Both the position numbers and the translations under genes were made by a program. The notes beneath the pieces were generated by a model that was given only the letters and a program-made list of their open reading frames with translations, did not search any database and was not told the origin of the DNA. Below, piece after piece: positions 1 to 6,057 of a stretch of 6,273 nucleotides of DNA (position 1 is its first letter; each line of letters opens with the position of its first letter). Source of the DNA: Sedimenticola sp. (GTDB lineage Bacteria > Pseudomonadota > Gammaproteobacteria > Chromatiales > Chromatiaceae); contig JALWGP010000416.1 in NCBI GenBank assembly GCA_027038775.1, positions 1-6,273 on the forward strand. Reading direction: 5' to 3'.

Positions 1-69
1 CTTGACGGCCGTCACCTTGAAATCCTCACTGTACTGATGGACCTTCCTTGGACCCTTGATTCTTGCCAT
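1..69 (-). CDS. IS3-family transposase OrfA, N-terminal fragment (runs off window)
   Basis: Only the first 23 codons are visible, beginning MARIKGPRKVHQYSEDFK. This matches the opening of IS3-family OrfA proteins, the helix-turn-helix subunit that binds the element's ends and, after programmed frameshifting with OrfB, forms the OrfAB transposase. The start is well supported by AGGAGGTG on the minus strand (complement of 74-81), about five bases before the ATG. The downstream helix-turn-helix, leucine zipper and OrfB cannot be seen, so whether the element is intact is unknown. Confidence 0.75.
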   Translation of the reverse strand, partial: MARIKGPRKVHQYSEDFKVTAVK

Positions 70-75
70 TTTGCA

Positions 76-81
76 CCTCCT
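76..81 (-). promoter_or_regulatory. Ribosome binding site of the IS orfA
   Basis: The minus strand reads AGGAGGTGCAAAATG, a near-perfect Shine-Dalgarno sequence with ideal spacing. It fixes the OrfA start. Confidence 0.75.
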
Positions 82-122
82 CGAGGTTAGTTGGAGGTGT
101 CAACTTTTACGGGGGAGGTTTA

Positions 123-151
123 CGCGTCCGCTGAATGAGCTTGTTAGAATG
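123..151 (-). other. Half attC recombination site of an integron cassette, cut by the IS
   Basis: On the minus strand, bases 151 to 143 read CATTCTAAC, followed by AAGCTCATTCAGCGGACGCG down to base 123. This has the layout of the first half of an attC: an R'' arm (consensus RYYYAAC) followed by AA, a spacer and an L'' arm containing GCGGAC. The A in GCGGAC fits the unpaired extra base typical of L''. The R'' arm is the exact reverse complement of the core at the other cassette end (993-1001), as needed to fold an attC. The second half, L' plus the next GTTRRRY core, is missing because the IS starts at 122. The orientation agrees with an integrase gene reading + at 1383. The first base of the R'' consensus (R) is not met. 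The call is strong by pattern but was not checked by a covariance model. Confidence 0.68.
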
Positions 152-169
152 AGTATTCTTTGCTATGCT
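141..169 (+). promoter_or_regulatory. Sigma70-type extended -10 promoter for the cassette operon
   Basis: A -35 element TTGTTA (141-146) and a -10 element TATGCT (164-169) are separated by 17 bases. TGC just before the -10 gives an extended -10. Transcription would start near 176, leaving a leader of about 65 bases before the first ATG. The -35 overlaps the outer attC arm, so the promoter moves with the cassette. No operator-like dyad is obvious around it. Confidence 0.6.
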
Positions 170-239
170 TGAAAAACTAAAAGATTCCGCTAAGAAAATC
201 GATTAATTACGCTTAAAAATCAAAAGGTTAAGCACAACC

Positions 240-521
240 ATGGACTTTGAACTGCATAAAATTCCCAACATCGCGTCCTTTACGTATAAAAGCAGCTACA
301 AAAAGCATCTGAAGAATACCCACAGACATATTGATGGATTTAACAGCCTGATTAAGTATCTTGTCAAGCTGCGCAGAGATGGTGTTTTAGATGATGATGT
401 TTTCGAGCAGTTAATAAAAAAAGCTGCTGCGATATTTATTGAAGCTGAAATCACTGAGCGCATTGACGATGTGCTTGAAGACAAAATTTCCACCGAATAT
501 CTTTTAAGCATGCTCCGATGA
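240..521 (+). CDS. Uncharacterised 93-residue cassette protein
   Basis: I do not recognise this protein. It is small, predicted mostly helical, and has no signal peptide or membrane segment. The N-terminal half is basic (a KSSYKKHLKNTHRH stretch around residues 17-30). The C-terminal half is acidic and amphipathic (GVLDDDVFEQLIKKAAA around 48-64, then IEAEITERIDDVLEDK), which suggests a helical hairpin or dimerisation surface. The ATG at 240 is the only in-frame start; AAGG about 12 bases upstream is a weak ribosome binding site. The stop overlaps the next start as ATGA, so the two products are probably made together. By size and position it could be a regulatory or antitoxin-like partner of the membrane protein downstream; that is inference only. 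Confidence 0.7.
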   Translation: MDFELHKIPNIASFTYKSSYKKHLKNTHRHIDGFNSLIKYLVKLRRDGVLDDDVFEQLIKKAAAIFIEAEITERIDDVLEDKISTEYLLSMLR

Positions 522-967
522 CTGACGAAAAGAACTCGATTGCAAATACTGGCAATGATAATAAAGATGCCGAGAAAGAAACGGCATCCAAAGAAACACT
601 TGCGGAGGCAGAACTTCTAGAAAAACTTCCGCCAGAAGCAAAGAAAGTTGTTGAAATAGGCATGTCTATGCATCGGTTTGGGCCAATGCCTAACCCGATA
701 ACCGAAAAGCTTAACGATGGACATATTGATAAGATTCTTGATATAGCAGCTAAGGACGACGAAAGAGCCTTCAAAGATGCAACTGAATCTCGTAAATTTA
801 CTCTAATTTATATCCTGGTATTTTCGGCATTATTTATTTTTTTGACAATATTTCTTGTTGGCAGCGATGTTGAACTGTATAAGGAAATAATAAAATTATT
901 TACGATCTTCCTGGGCGGACTCGGTAGTGGGTTCGGCATTAAAAGCTATATGGATAGAAACAAATAA
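518..967 (+). CDS. Small membrane protein, two transmembrane helices, unknown function
   Basis: A 149-residue protein starting within the stop of the previous gene (ATGA). Residues 1-35 are charged and probably disordered. Residues 36-92 form a soluble segment with LPPEAKKVVEIGM and a PNPITEKLNDGHIDKIL motif, then a charged helix (AKDDERAFKDATESRK). Two hydrophobic helices follow at about 94-114 and 122-142, the second glycine-rich (FLGGLGSGFG), and the protein ends in a short basic tail. Basic residues before the first and after the second helix suggest a membrane hairpin with both ends in the cytoplasm. The layout loosely recalls DUF2335-type predicted membrane proteins, but I cannot assign a family. 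A membrane-acting effector of a defence or toxin system is plausible from cassette context, not shown by sequence. Confidence 0.75.
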   Translation: MTDEKNSIANTGNDNKDAEKETASKETLAEAELLEKLPPEAKKVVEIGMSMHRFGPMPNPITEKLNDGHIDKILDIAAKDDERAFKDATESRKFTLIYILVFSALFIFLTIFLVGSDVELYKEIIKLFTIFLGGLGSGFGIKSYMDRNK

Positions 968-992
968 GCCATTATTAAGTTAATGTTATTTG

Positions 993-1001
993 CATTCTAA
1001 C
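993..1001 (-). other. Integron attI-cassette junction (core G|TTAGAATG)
   Basis: On the minus strand, 1001 to 993 reads GTTAGAATG. This fits the core-site pattern GTTRRRY except for the last position, and is the exact reverse complement of the attC outer arm at 143-151. Bases to the right (minus strand CCTAATACACT just before the G) would be the end of attI. The AT-rich cassette composition ends exactly here. Confidence 0.6.
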
Positions 1002-1029
1002 AGTGTATTAGGCCGAATCCCGTTCCATC

Positions 1030-1054
1030 GTGATAGGCTGCTGCAGCCTATCAC
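1030..1054. repeat. Perfect palindrome, 11-base arms
   Basis: GTGATAGGCTG (1030-1040), spacer CTG, then CAGCCTATCAC (1044-1054). The arms match perfectly and would form a stable hairpin in RNA or extruded DNA. No T tract follows on either strand, so it is not an obvious terminator. A closely related copy lies at 1258-1286. Confidence 0.85.
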
Positions 1055-1240
1055 CAGCCGCATTCCGCCACTTTCGAAAGGGCACAGGCTCCGACTCCTT
1101 CACATCAAGGGGGCTGGCCCTCGACTCCAAGGCTAGCTGAATCATGGCCTTACATGCAAATCCCGTTTCCCGAGCGCGGGAAGTGCCCTGCAGCCTGGAA
1201 CTCAGGGATGACTGCAAGTACCAACGGCCTGTCGGAGAAA

Positions 1241-1286
1241 GGCGGCTGCAGCCTTTGCCGTGATAGGCTGCAGCCGCCTATCACGG
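1241..1286. repeat. Nested inverted repeats able to form alternative hairpins
   Basis: Two pairings share bases. CCGTGATAGGC (1258-1268) pairs with GCCTATCACGG (1276-1286) around a 7-base loop. Alternatively, GGCGGCTGCAGCC (1241-1253) pairs with GGCTGCAGCCGCC (1266-1278). Both are perfect and mutually exclusive. The first repeats the sequence of the 1030-1054 palindrome. The segment lies just upstream of the integrase promoter. Confidence 0.8.
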
Positions 1287-1314
1287 TGGAGGAAGATGCA
1301 GCCTTTCAAGGGGG

Positions 1315-1343
1315 TGGACAGGGGCCGACTGATGTTCTATTCT
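1315..1343 (+). promoter_or_regulatory. Promoter of the integron integrase
   Basis: TGGACA (1315-1320, one mismatch to TTGACA) is followed after 17 bases by TATTCT (1338-1343). Transcription would begin near 1350, about 33 bases before the ATG at 1383. This supports that ATG over in-frame upstream ATGs at 1260 and 1332, which would lie ahead of the transcript start. Confidence 0.5.
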
Positions 1344-1382
1344 GGTTCTCGTATACCAAACATCAGCCAGGGAAGCAAAGGG

Positions 1383-2349
1383 ATGGACGCCCACAACCAG
1401 GAGGAAGCGGTTCGAAAGTTTTGGAAGGGATATCTTTCCCGTTTGAAGGTACAGGGAGTGAAACCCAGGAGCCTGCCTTGGTATCGCCTGCGGGCCCAGC
1501 AGTACATCGAGTCTTCGGATGTGTCCTTGCGACGACACAGGGCGGTACAGGTTAAAAACTGGCACGAGCGCCTTTGTAACCAGGTGGCTCTTGCGGATTG
1601 GCAGGTGCTGCAGGCCATAGATGCGGTGGAGCACCTCCTTCGGTTTGCCCGCAGTCCGGCCTCAACCGAGGTGGACTGGCGGGCGCTCAGGGACGCCGCG
1701 CGGCGGCTGCCCCCGCAACACCCAACCTTGGCGCGTCAGGAAGCCCCCTACCGAACGATCTCCCCGGGTGGAAGCAACGTCTGATCCGGGAAATTCGACG
1801 CCGGGGCTACTCCTGGCGCACAGAAGAAACCTACTGCCACTGGTTGGAGCGGCTCTGCCGGCATGCCGGGAGCGAATCCCCGGATTCACTGGGAGCAAAC
1901 GAGGTTCGAGCCTTTCTGGAGGCACTCGCGGTTCGGCACAACGTATCGCCCAACACCCAGAATCAGGCGCTGAATGCCTGCGCCTTTTACTTCAGGCACA
2001 TCCTGGAACAGCCCCTGGAACTCGGGCCTTTTGCTCACGCGAAACGGCCGAAACGACTGCCCGTTGTTCTTACGGTGGAAGAGGTGAGCCGGCTGCTGTC
2101 GCAAACGGATGGCGTGCCCGGGCTGGTCATCGCCCTCCTGTACGGCACGGGAATGCGGCTCATGGAGGGATTGCGGTTGCAGGTGCGGGATCTCGATTTC
2201 GGTTACCGGCAGATCACGGTGCGGCACGGCAAGAGGGCAAGGGCCGGGGGGTGACCAGCCCGCTGGAGCGGTTGGGAGCCGTCAACAGGCACGGGTTGCT
2301 GCCGGGACAAGACCTCGTCAAGCGAGAAAAAGCCCACATCGCAGAGTAG
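1383..2349 (+). pseudogene. intI: Integron integrase (tyrosine recombinase), frameshifted and internally deleted
   Basis: The remnant spans three frames. The first, from ATG 1383 with GGGAAG about 8 bases upstream, encodes the extra N-terminal domain of long environmental integrases (VRKFWKGYLSRLKVQGV, later VDWRALRDAARRLPPQHPT). Restoring one C in the C5 run at 1744-1748 joins it to a second frame with the SAM-like DNA-binding domain and IntI hallmarks (SWRTEETYCHWLERL, SPNTQNQALNACAFYFRH, AKRPKRLPVVLTVEEV) and catalytic box I (GTGMRLMEGLRL, Arg codon 2156-2158). After ITVRHGK the frame stops at 2254, while a third frame reads GRGVTSPLERL, the normal C-terminal signature of IntI (compare GVRSPLDRL). 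Roughly 120-140 residues are therefore missing between them, including the HxxR box, the IntI-specific insertion and the nucleophilic tyrosine. The product cannot recombine DNA. The first lesion alone could be a sequencing error; the deletion cannot. Confidence 0.85.
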
Positions 2350-2515
2350 TTACGGCAAAATAGAGGGCAAGAACGGCGACACGAGTGGCGAATCCGGGCT
2401 TTTCGCAGAGTCTGGCTCTCATCGCGCCATGGATAGCTCGGTATCCCGGCCCAACGCCTGACCGGGTTACATGCCGATGAATCGGTGACGAATTTCCAGC
2501 GGTGGTTCCAACCTC

Positions 2516-3484
2516 ATGACCAACGATTATCTGCCCCCCTCCCGCAAATCCGGCAGCCGCCACCAGCGGGGCCACGACAAGGTGAGCCGCATCCCGGTGA
2601 AGGTGGAACCCACCACCGAGCTGCCGCGCAAACCCGCCTGGATCCGCGCCCGCGCGCCCCAGGGCACCGGCGTGCAGCGCATCCGCCGCATCCTGCGCAA
2701 CCACAAGCTCGCCTCCGTATGCGAGGAGGCCCAGTGCCCCAACCTGGGCGAATGCTTCACCCACGGCACCGCCACCTTCCTCATCATGGGCGACATCTGC
2801 ACCCGACGCTGTCCCTTCTGCGACGTGGCCCATGGCCGCCCCCTGCCCCTGGACGAGGAGGAGCCGCAGCAGCTCGCCACCGCCGTGGCGGAGATGGAAC
2901 TGAAGTACGTGGTGATCACCTCGGTGGACCGCGACGACCTGCGCGACGGCGGCGCCGACCACTACCGGCGCTGCATCGCGGCCATCCGTGAAGCCCGCCC
3001 CGAGATCACCATCGAGATCCTGGTGCCCGACTTCCGCGGCCGCGAGGCCCGGGCCATCGAGGCCCTTTCCGCCGAGCCGCCCGACGTCTTCAACCACAAC
3101 CTGGAAACCGTGCCCCGCCTCTACCGCCAGTGCCGCCCCGGCGCGGACTACCAGGGTTCCCTGCGGCTGCTGCGCGCCTTTGGACAACGCCACCCGGAGG
3201 TGCCCACCAAGTCGGGCCTGATGCTGGGGCTGGGGGAGGAGCCGGAGGAGGTGGAGCAGGTGATGGCCCACCTGCGCGAGCACGGCGTCACCATGCTCAC
3301 CCTGGGCCAGTACCTCCAGCCGAGCCGCGACCACCTGCCGGTGCAGCGCTTCGTCACCCCACAGGAGTTCGACGAGCTGCGGCAGCTAGCCGAGTCCATG
3401 GGCTTCGCCAGCGTGGCCAGCGGTCCCATGGTGCGCTCCTCCTACCACGCCGAGCTGCAGGCCAACCCCTTGTTGCAGGAGTAG
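2516..3484 (+). CDS. lipA: Lipoyl synthase
   Basis: A radical-SAM enzyme that inserts two sulfur atoms into octanoyl groups on the E2 and H proteins of 2-oxoacid dehydrogenases and the glycine cleavage system, in the cytoplasm. The 322-residue length is normal. The auxiliary 4Fe-4S cluster ligands are Cys69, Cys74 and Cys80 (CX4CX5C in [12 protein letters not shown]). The SAM cluster ligands are Cys95, Cys99 and Cys102 (CTRRCPFC). The C-terminal RSSYHA motif at 307-312, whose serine ligates the auxiliary cluster, is present. [18 protein letters not shown] and [12 protein letters not shown] are further family blocks. The ATG at 2516 gives the usual N-terminus leading to [10 protein letters not shown]; the ribosome binding site is weak (GGTGG at 2501-2505). 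lipB, often adjacent, is absent; the integron remnant lies where it might be expected. Confidence 0.97.
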   Translation: MTNDYLPPSRKSGSRHQRGHDKVSRIPVKVEPTTELPRKPAWIRARAPQGTGVQRIRRILRNHKLASVCEEAQCPNLGECFTHGTATFLIMGDICTRRCPFCDVAHGRPLPLDEEEPQQLATAVAEMELKYVVITSVDRDDLRDGGADHYRRCIAAIREARPEITIEILVPDFRGREARAIEALSAEPPDVFNHNLETVPRLYRQCRPGADYQGSLRLLRAFGQRHPEVPTKSGLMLGLGEEPEEVEQVMAHLREHGVTMLTLGQYLQPSRDHLPVQRFVTPQEFDELRQLAESMGFASVASGPMVRSSYHAELQANPLLQE

Positions 3485-3501
3485 GCCTGCCACTTTCCGC
3501 A

Positions 3502-3520
3502 CCCGTTCAGCGGGCTTTTT
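3502..3520 (+). terminator. Weak candidate terminator after lipA
   Basis: CCCG (3502-3505), a 5-base loop and CGGG (3511-3514) are followed by CTTTTT. The stem has only four pairs and overlaps the end of the convergent minus-strand gene. It may stop lipA transcription from running into the convergent genes. Confidence 0.35.
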
Positions 3521-3689
3521 CGTCGTTCTGGTCAAGCAGATTCCGTTCCTCTTCCGGGGGCCGGTTTTCCGGCTGTCCCGCGGCCTCCTGGAGCAACCGG
3601 AACTGCTCCAAAAACCGGAGTATGGCTTCCGTATCGGCCCCGGACACCTGTGCCAAGTACCGATCGGAAAAGAGTTGCAGCCCTTTCAT
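3507..3689 (-). CDS. 60-residue protein coupled to a nucleotidyltransferase
   Basis: Starts MKGLQLFSDRYLAQV. The first 35 residues look like a compact helical unit (TEAILRFLEQFRLLQEA); the rest is charged and probably disordered (PPEEERNLLDQNDEKAR). No membrane segment or catalytic motif is visible. Its ATG overlaps the stop of the nucleotidyltransferase gene (ATGA), so translation is likely coupled. The longer in-frame opening upstream lies antiparallel to the nucleotidyltransferase gene and is not credible. By comparison with MNT-type and AbiE-type pairs it may be the partner of the enzyme, but I do not recognise a named family. Confidence 0.65.
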   Translation of the reverse strand: MKGLQLFSDRYLAQVSGADTEAILRFLEQFRLLQEAAGQPENRPPEEERNLLDQNDEKAR

Positions 3690-4213
3690 CGCAGCTTTTC
3701 CAGCACTCTCACGTCTTCCAGGTCCTGGGGCCTGCCCGAGGCGCGCTTCATCTCGATGAGCGTTTCCAATGAAGCCACGGAAAGGCTCAGCTCTCCCATC
3801 CTTTTCTCCACGATCCCCATCTCCCTGGCATCGTGCGTGAGCACCAGGTCCACCATCTCCAGCGGGTTGTCCGGATTGACGAATGACCAGGCCAACAGGT
3901 TGCGCTCCCGCATCCATTGTTCGCGTTTCCGAGCGAGCTCTTTGGCGGAAAAAGGCAACCGGGGAGCCAAACCGATGCTCGCCAGCGCCTGTTCCGCCTT
4001 ACAAAGGCTTTCCTCCTCCAGGGCGATGGCCAAATCCACGTCCACCGTGCCCCTCACCGCGCCATGCAAAGCCACTGCATACCCCCCCACCAAAACCGGT
4101 TCCACACCGTGGCTGCGCAAAGCCTGGATCACCTTCAGCACGAACATGGAAATCAGGATAAGGTACTCTCCACCGGGTGAAAAGCCGTACAATGAATCCA
4201 AATGGATGGTCAT
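3686..4213 (-). CDS. MNT/AbiEii-like nucleotidyltransferase
   Basis: The core GGYAVALHGAVRGTVDVDL (residues about 43-61 from the ATG at 4213) is the polymerase-beta-type nucleotidyltransferase signature: GG, then DxD (Asp58 and Asp60) binding metal. A third acidic position is likely in MVDLVLTHD (Asp122). The C-terminus, SLETLIEMKRASGRPQDLEDVRVL, is typical of small antitoxin/toxin-like nucleotidyltransferases that act on tRNA or on a partner protein. The start is ambiguous: ATG 4213 gives 175 residues with AAGGGGGG immediately before it (tight spacing); ATG 4147 gives 153 residues without a good ribosome binding site. The first leaves only 15 bases to the divergent galE. An accessory role, such as the enzyme of a toxin-antitoxin pair with the following 60-residue protein, is inferred from the family. 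Confidence 0.75.
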   Translation of the reverse strand: MTIHLDSLYGFSPGGEYLILISMFVLKVIQALRSHGVEPVLVGGYAVALHGAVRGTVDVDLAIALEEESLCKAEQALASIGLAPRLPFSAKELARKREQWMRERNLLAWSFVNPDNPLEMVDLVLTHDAREMGIVEKRMGELSLSVASLETLIEMKRASGRPQDLEDVRVLEKLR

Positions 4214-4228
4214 CCCCCCTTCTGAACA

Positions 4229-5299
4229 ATGAAACGCATCCTGGTCACCGGCGGCGCCGGCTACATCGGCTCCCACACCTGCGTGGAACTGCTGGACGCG
4301 GGCCACGAGGTGGTGGTGGTGGACAACCTCAGCAACAGCAGCTTCACCGCCCTGGAGCGGGTGCAGGAGCTCACCGGCAAGGCCCTCACCTTCATTCACG
4401 CCGACCTGCGGGACAAGCCCGCCATGGAAGAGATCTTCCGCGAGTACCCGGTGGAGGCGGTGATCCACTTCGCCGGCCTCAAGGCCGTGGGCGAGTCGGT
4501 GGAGAAGCCGCTGGAGTATTACGAGAACAACGTGGGCGGCACGCTCAACCTGCTCCACGCCATGCGCGGCGCCGGCGTGAAGGCCATCGTCTTCAGCTCC
4601 TCCGCCACCGTCTACGGCGACCCCGCCTCCCTGCCCATCCACGAGGACTTCCCCCTCTCGGCCACCAACCCCTACGGCCGTTCCAAGCTGATCATCGAGG
4701 AGATGCTGCGCGACCTGCACCGCTCGGATCCCGCCTGGGATATCGCCATCCTGCGCTACTTCAACCCGGTGGGCGCCCACCCCAGCGGCCGTATCGGGGA
4801 ATCGCCCAACGACATCCCCAACAACCTCATGCCCTACATCAGCCAGGTGGCGGTGGGAAGGCTGGAGAAGCTGTCGGTCTTCGGTGACGACTACCCCACC
4901 CCCGACGGCACCGGCGTGCGCGACTACATCCACGTGGTGGATCTGGCCCTGGGCCACCTCAAGGCGCTGGAGAAGCTGGCCTCCCGCCCGGGGCTGGTGA
5001 CCTACAACCTGGGCACCGGCCAGGGCTACTCGGTGCTGGAGATGGTGAAGGCCTTTGGCCGGGCCAGCGGCCGCGACATCCCCTACGAGATCACCGCGCG
5101 CCGCCCCGGCGACATCGCCGCCTGCTGGGCCGACCCCTCACTGGCGGAAAGGGAGCTGGGCTGGAAGGCGGAACGCGGCCTCGAAGAGATGTGCGAGGAC
5201 ACCTGGCGCTGGCAACGCAACAACCCCGCGGGCTACGAACCGGCAGCGGGAGGGGAGAACGACGTCTACCAGGAGACCGACTGCCTGGACGGCTGCTGA
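4229..5299 (+). CDS. galE: UDP-glucose 4-epimerase
   Basis: A cytoplasmic NAD-dependent short-chain dehydrogenase/reductase that interconverts UDP-glucose and UDP-galactose for the Leloir pathway and for cell-envelope sugars. The NAD-binding glycine motif GGAGYIGSH is at residues 8-16. The catalytic triad Ser124, Tyr149 and Lys153 ([13 protein letters not shown]) sits at the same numbers as in the E. coli enzyme. [16 protein letters not shown] and [14 protein letters not shown] are family blocks. The usual C-terminus [14 protein letters not shown] is reached at residue 337, but the frame continues for about 19 more residues (to DCLDGC), nearly to modA. No strong ribosome binding site precedes the ATG. 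The gene is divergent from the nucleotidyltransferase. Confidence 0.95.
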   Translation: MKRILVTGGAGYIGSHTCVELLDAGHEVVVVDNLSNSSFTALERVQELTGKALTFIHADLRDKPAMEEIFREYPVEAVIHFAGLKAVGESVEKPLEYYENNVGGTLNLLHAMRGAGVKAIVFSSSATVYGDPASLPIHEDFPLSATNPYGRSKLIIEEMLRDLHRSDPAWDIAILRYFNPVGAHPSGRIGESPNDIPNNLMPYISQVAVGRLEKLSVFGDDYPTPDGTGVRDYIHVVDLALGHLKALEKLASRPGLVTYNLGTGQGYSVLEMVKAFGRASGRDIPYEITARRPGDIAACWADPSLAERELGWKAERGLEEMCEDTWRWQRNNPAGYEPAAGGENDVYQETDCLDGC

Positions 5300-5304
5300 A
5301 CGCC

Positions 5305-6057
5305 ATGATCCGTCCCCTCCACCTGCTCTTCTGCCTGCTGGCAGCGCTCCTCGCCACCGGAGCCGCCAGGGCCGGCGAGACGCGGGTGGCGGTGGCCGCC
5401 AACTTCCTCGACACCGCCCGCGAGCTGGCCGCACGCTTCGAGAAGCGGAGCGGGCACCGCCTCCTTCTCAGCAGCGCCTCCTCGGGCAAGCTCTATGCCC
5501 AGATCCGCAACGGCGCCCCCTTCGACCTCTTCCTCTCCGCCGACGCCGAGCGCCCGCAACGCCTGGTGGAAGCAGGACTGGCCGATACCGGCCACCTGCG
5601 CACCTACGCCGTGGGCCGCCTGGTCTTCTGGGCCCCTGGCCATCCCGGCGACGCCGGGGCGTGCCGCCGGCACCTGGAGGGACTGAAGCGCCTGGCCATG
5701 GCCAACCCGCGCACCGCCCCCTACGGCGCGGCGGCACGGGAGGTGCTCGAGGCGCTGGGACGCGATCCCGCCTCGCTCCGGTTGGTGCTGGGCGAGAACA
5801 TCGCCCAGGCCTACAGCTTCGTCGCCAGCGGCGGGGTGGAAGGGGGCTTCGTGGCCGCCGCCCAGCTCGCCCGCCGGGATCCCCCGCCGCCCGGGTGCCG
5901 CTGGCCGGTACCGGAGTCGCTCCACCCGCCGCTGCGGCAGCAGCTGGTGCTGCTGCGCCGGGGCCGCGCGAACCCGGCCGCACTCGCCTTCTTCGACTTT
6001 CTCGCGGGCGAGGAGGCGCGGCAGGCGATCCGCCGTTCCGGGTACGACCTGCCATGA
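5305..6057 (+). CDS. modA: Periplasmic molybdate-binding protein of the ModABC transporter
   Basis: Substrate-binding protein that captures molybdate (and tungstate) in the periplasm and delivers it to ModB. A signal peptide covers residues 1-23 (hydrophobic core LHLLFCLLAALLATG, likely cleavage after ARA). The mature protein starts GETRVAVAANF, the family's typical first strand. SSASSGKLYAQI (57-68) carries the serines expected to bind the oxyanion; FDLFLSAD and GENIAQAYSFVASG are further ModA blocks. The 250-residue length is normal. The ATG at 5305 was chosen because it begins the signal peptide; the in-frame upstream ATG at 5191 lies within galE. It follows galE by 5 bases and overlaps modB by ATGA. 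The ribosome binding site is poor, so it may depend on coupling to galE translation. Confidence 0.93.
   Translation: MIRPLHLLFCLLAALLATGAARAGETRVAVAANFLDTARELAARFEKRSGHRLLLSSASSGKLYAQIRNGAPFDLFLSADAERPQRLVEAGLADTGHLRTYAVGRLVFWAPGHPGDAGACRRHLEGLKRLAMANPRTAPYGAAAREVLEALGRDPASLRLVLGENIAQAYSFVASGGVEGGFVAAAQLARRDPPPPGCRWPVPESLHPPLRQQLVLLRRGRANPAALAFFDFLAGEEARQAIRRSGYDLP

Larger units (their letters stand above)
1..122 (-). mobile_element. IS3-family insertion sequence, left end only
   Basis: The window opens inside an insertion sequence of which only the 5' (orfA) end is visible. Read on the minus strand, the element appears to begin near base 122 with TAAACCTCCCCC, followed by GTAAAAGTTGACACC, which resembles the terminal inverted repeats of IS3-family elements with their characteristic GTTGACACC or GTGGACACC core. 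A ribosome binding site and the start of an OrfA-like frame follow 25-55 bases inside, the usual IS3 spacing. The exact terminus is uncertain by a few bases, because IS3 ends normally start with TG and the other end and target duplication lie outside the window. The element sits directly against a half attC site, so it probably inserted into that site. Confidence 0.75.
123..1000 (-). mobile_element. Integron gene cassette carrying two reverse-oriented genes
   Basis: Read on the minus strand, the cassette starts at the T after the G in G|TTAGAATG (crossover between 1001 and 1000) and ends in the truncated attC at 151-123. The visible length is about 880 bases. It is AT-rich with long A/T runs, in sharp contrast to the GC-rich flanks, which is typical of cassettes from a different source. 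It contains two overlapping genes on the + strand, opposite to the standard cassette orientation in which genes read away from attI. They carry their own promoter. The lack of a second attC on the integrase side makes this the first cassette of the array. An alternative reading, with the junction as chance repeats flanking a genomic island, is less likely because arm complementarity, orientation and the adjacent intI remnant all agree. Confidence 0.65.
1001..1382. other. Integron leader / presumed attI region, no credible gene
   Basis: About 380 bases between the cassette junction and the integrase start hold no convincing gene. By position the attI site should lie at the left end. The region contains two near-identical palindromes (1030-1054 and 1258-1286), several scattered copies of a CTGCAGCCT-like word (near 1044, 1189, 1246 and 1296) and, at its right end, a promoter for the integrase. 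I saw no LexA box of the CTGT-N8-ACAG type and no clear cassette promoter on the minus strand. Confidence 0.5.

Noticed and set aside
143..1001. Reading the cassette in the + direction (attC on the + strand, genes in standard orientation)
   Set aside because: The CTAACAA...GCGGAC order fits an R''-L'' half on the minus strand better than an L'-R' half on the plus strand, and the integrase lies on the right reading +, which places cassettes leading away on the minus strand.
1008..1217. Minus-strand open frame of 69 codons in the integron leader
   Set aside because: It runs through a palindrome, has no recognisable motif or ribosome binding site, and low-complexity matching of this kind is expected in GC-rich non-coding DNA.
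1340..1360. LexA (SOS) box over the integrase promoter
   Set aside because: CTGGTTCTCGTATACC keeps only one half of the CTGT-N8-ACAG consensus.
2350..2515. Possible gene, attachment site or lipA promoter between the integrase remnant and lipA
   Set aside because: I saw no credible coding frame, repeat, or -35/-10 pair here.
2318..3334. Long minus-strand open frame (338 codons) opposite lipA
   Set aside because: It is antisense to a fully conserved lipA, has Gly/Ala/His-rich composition without any family motif, and arises from codon bias in GC-rich DNA.
4188..4193. TACAAT as a -10 box for galE
   Set aside because: No acceptable -35 lies 16-18 bases upstream, and the bases fall inside the likely coding start of the divergent nucleotidyltransferase.
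4214..4957. Upstream extension of the nucleotidyltransferase frame on the minus strand across galE
   Set aside because: This part is antisense to galE and shows only Val/His/Gly-rich shadow sequence; the real protein begins at 4213 or 4147.
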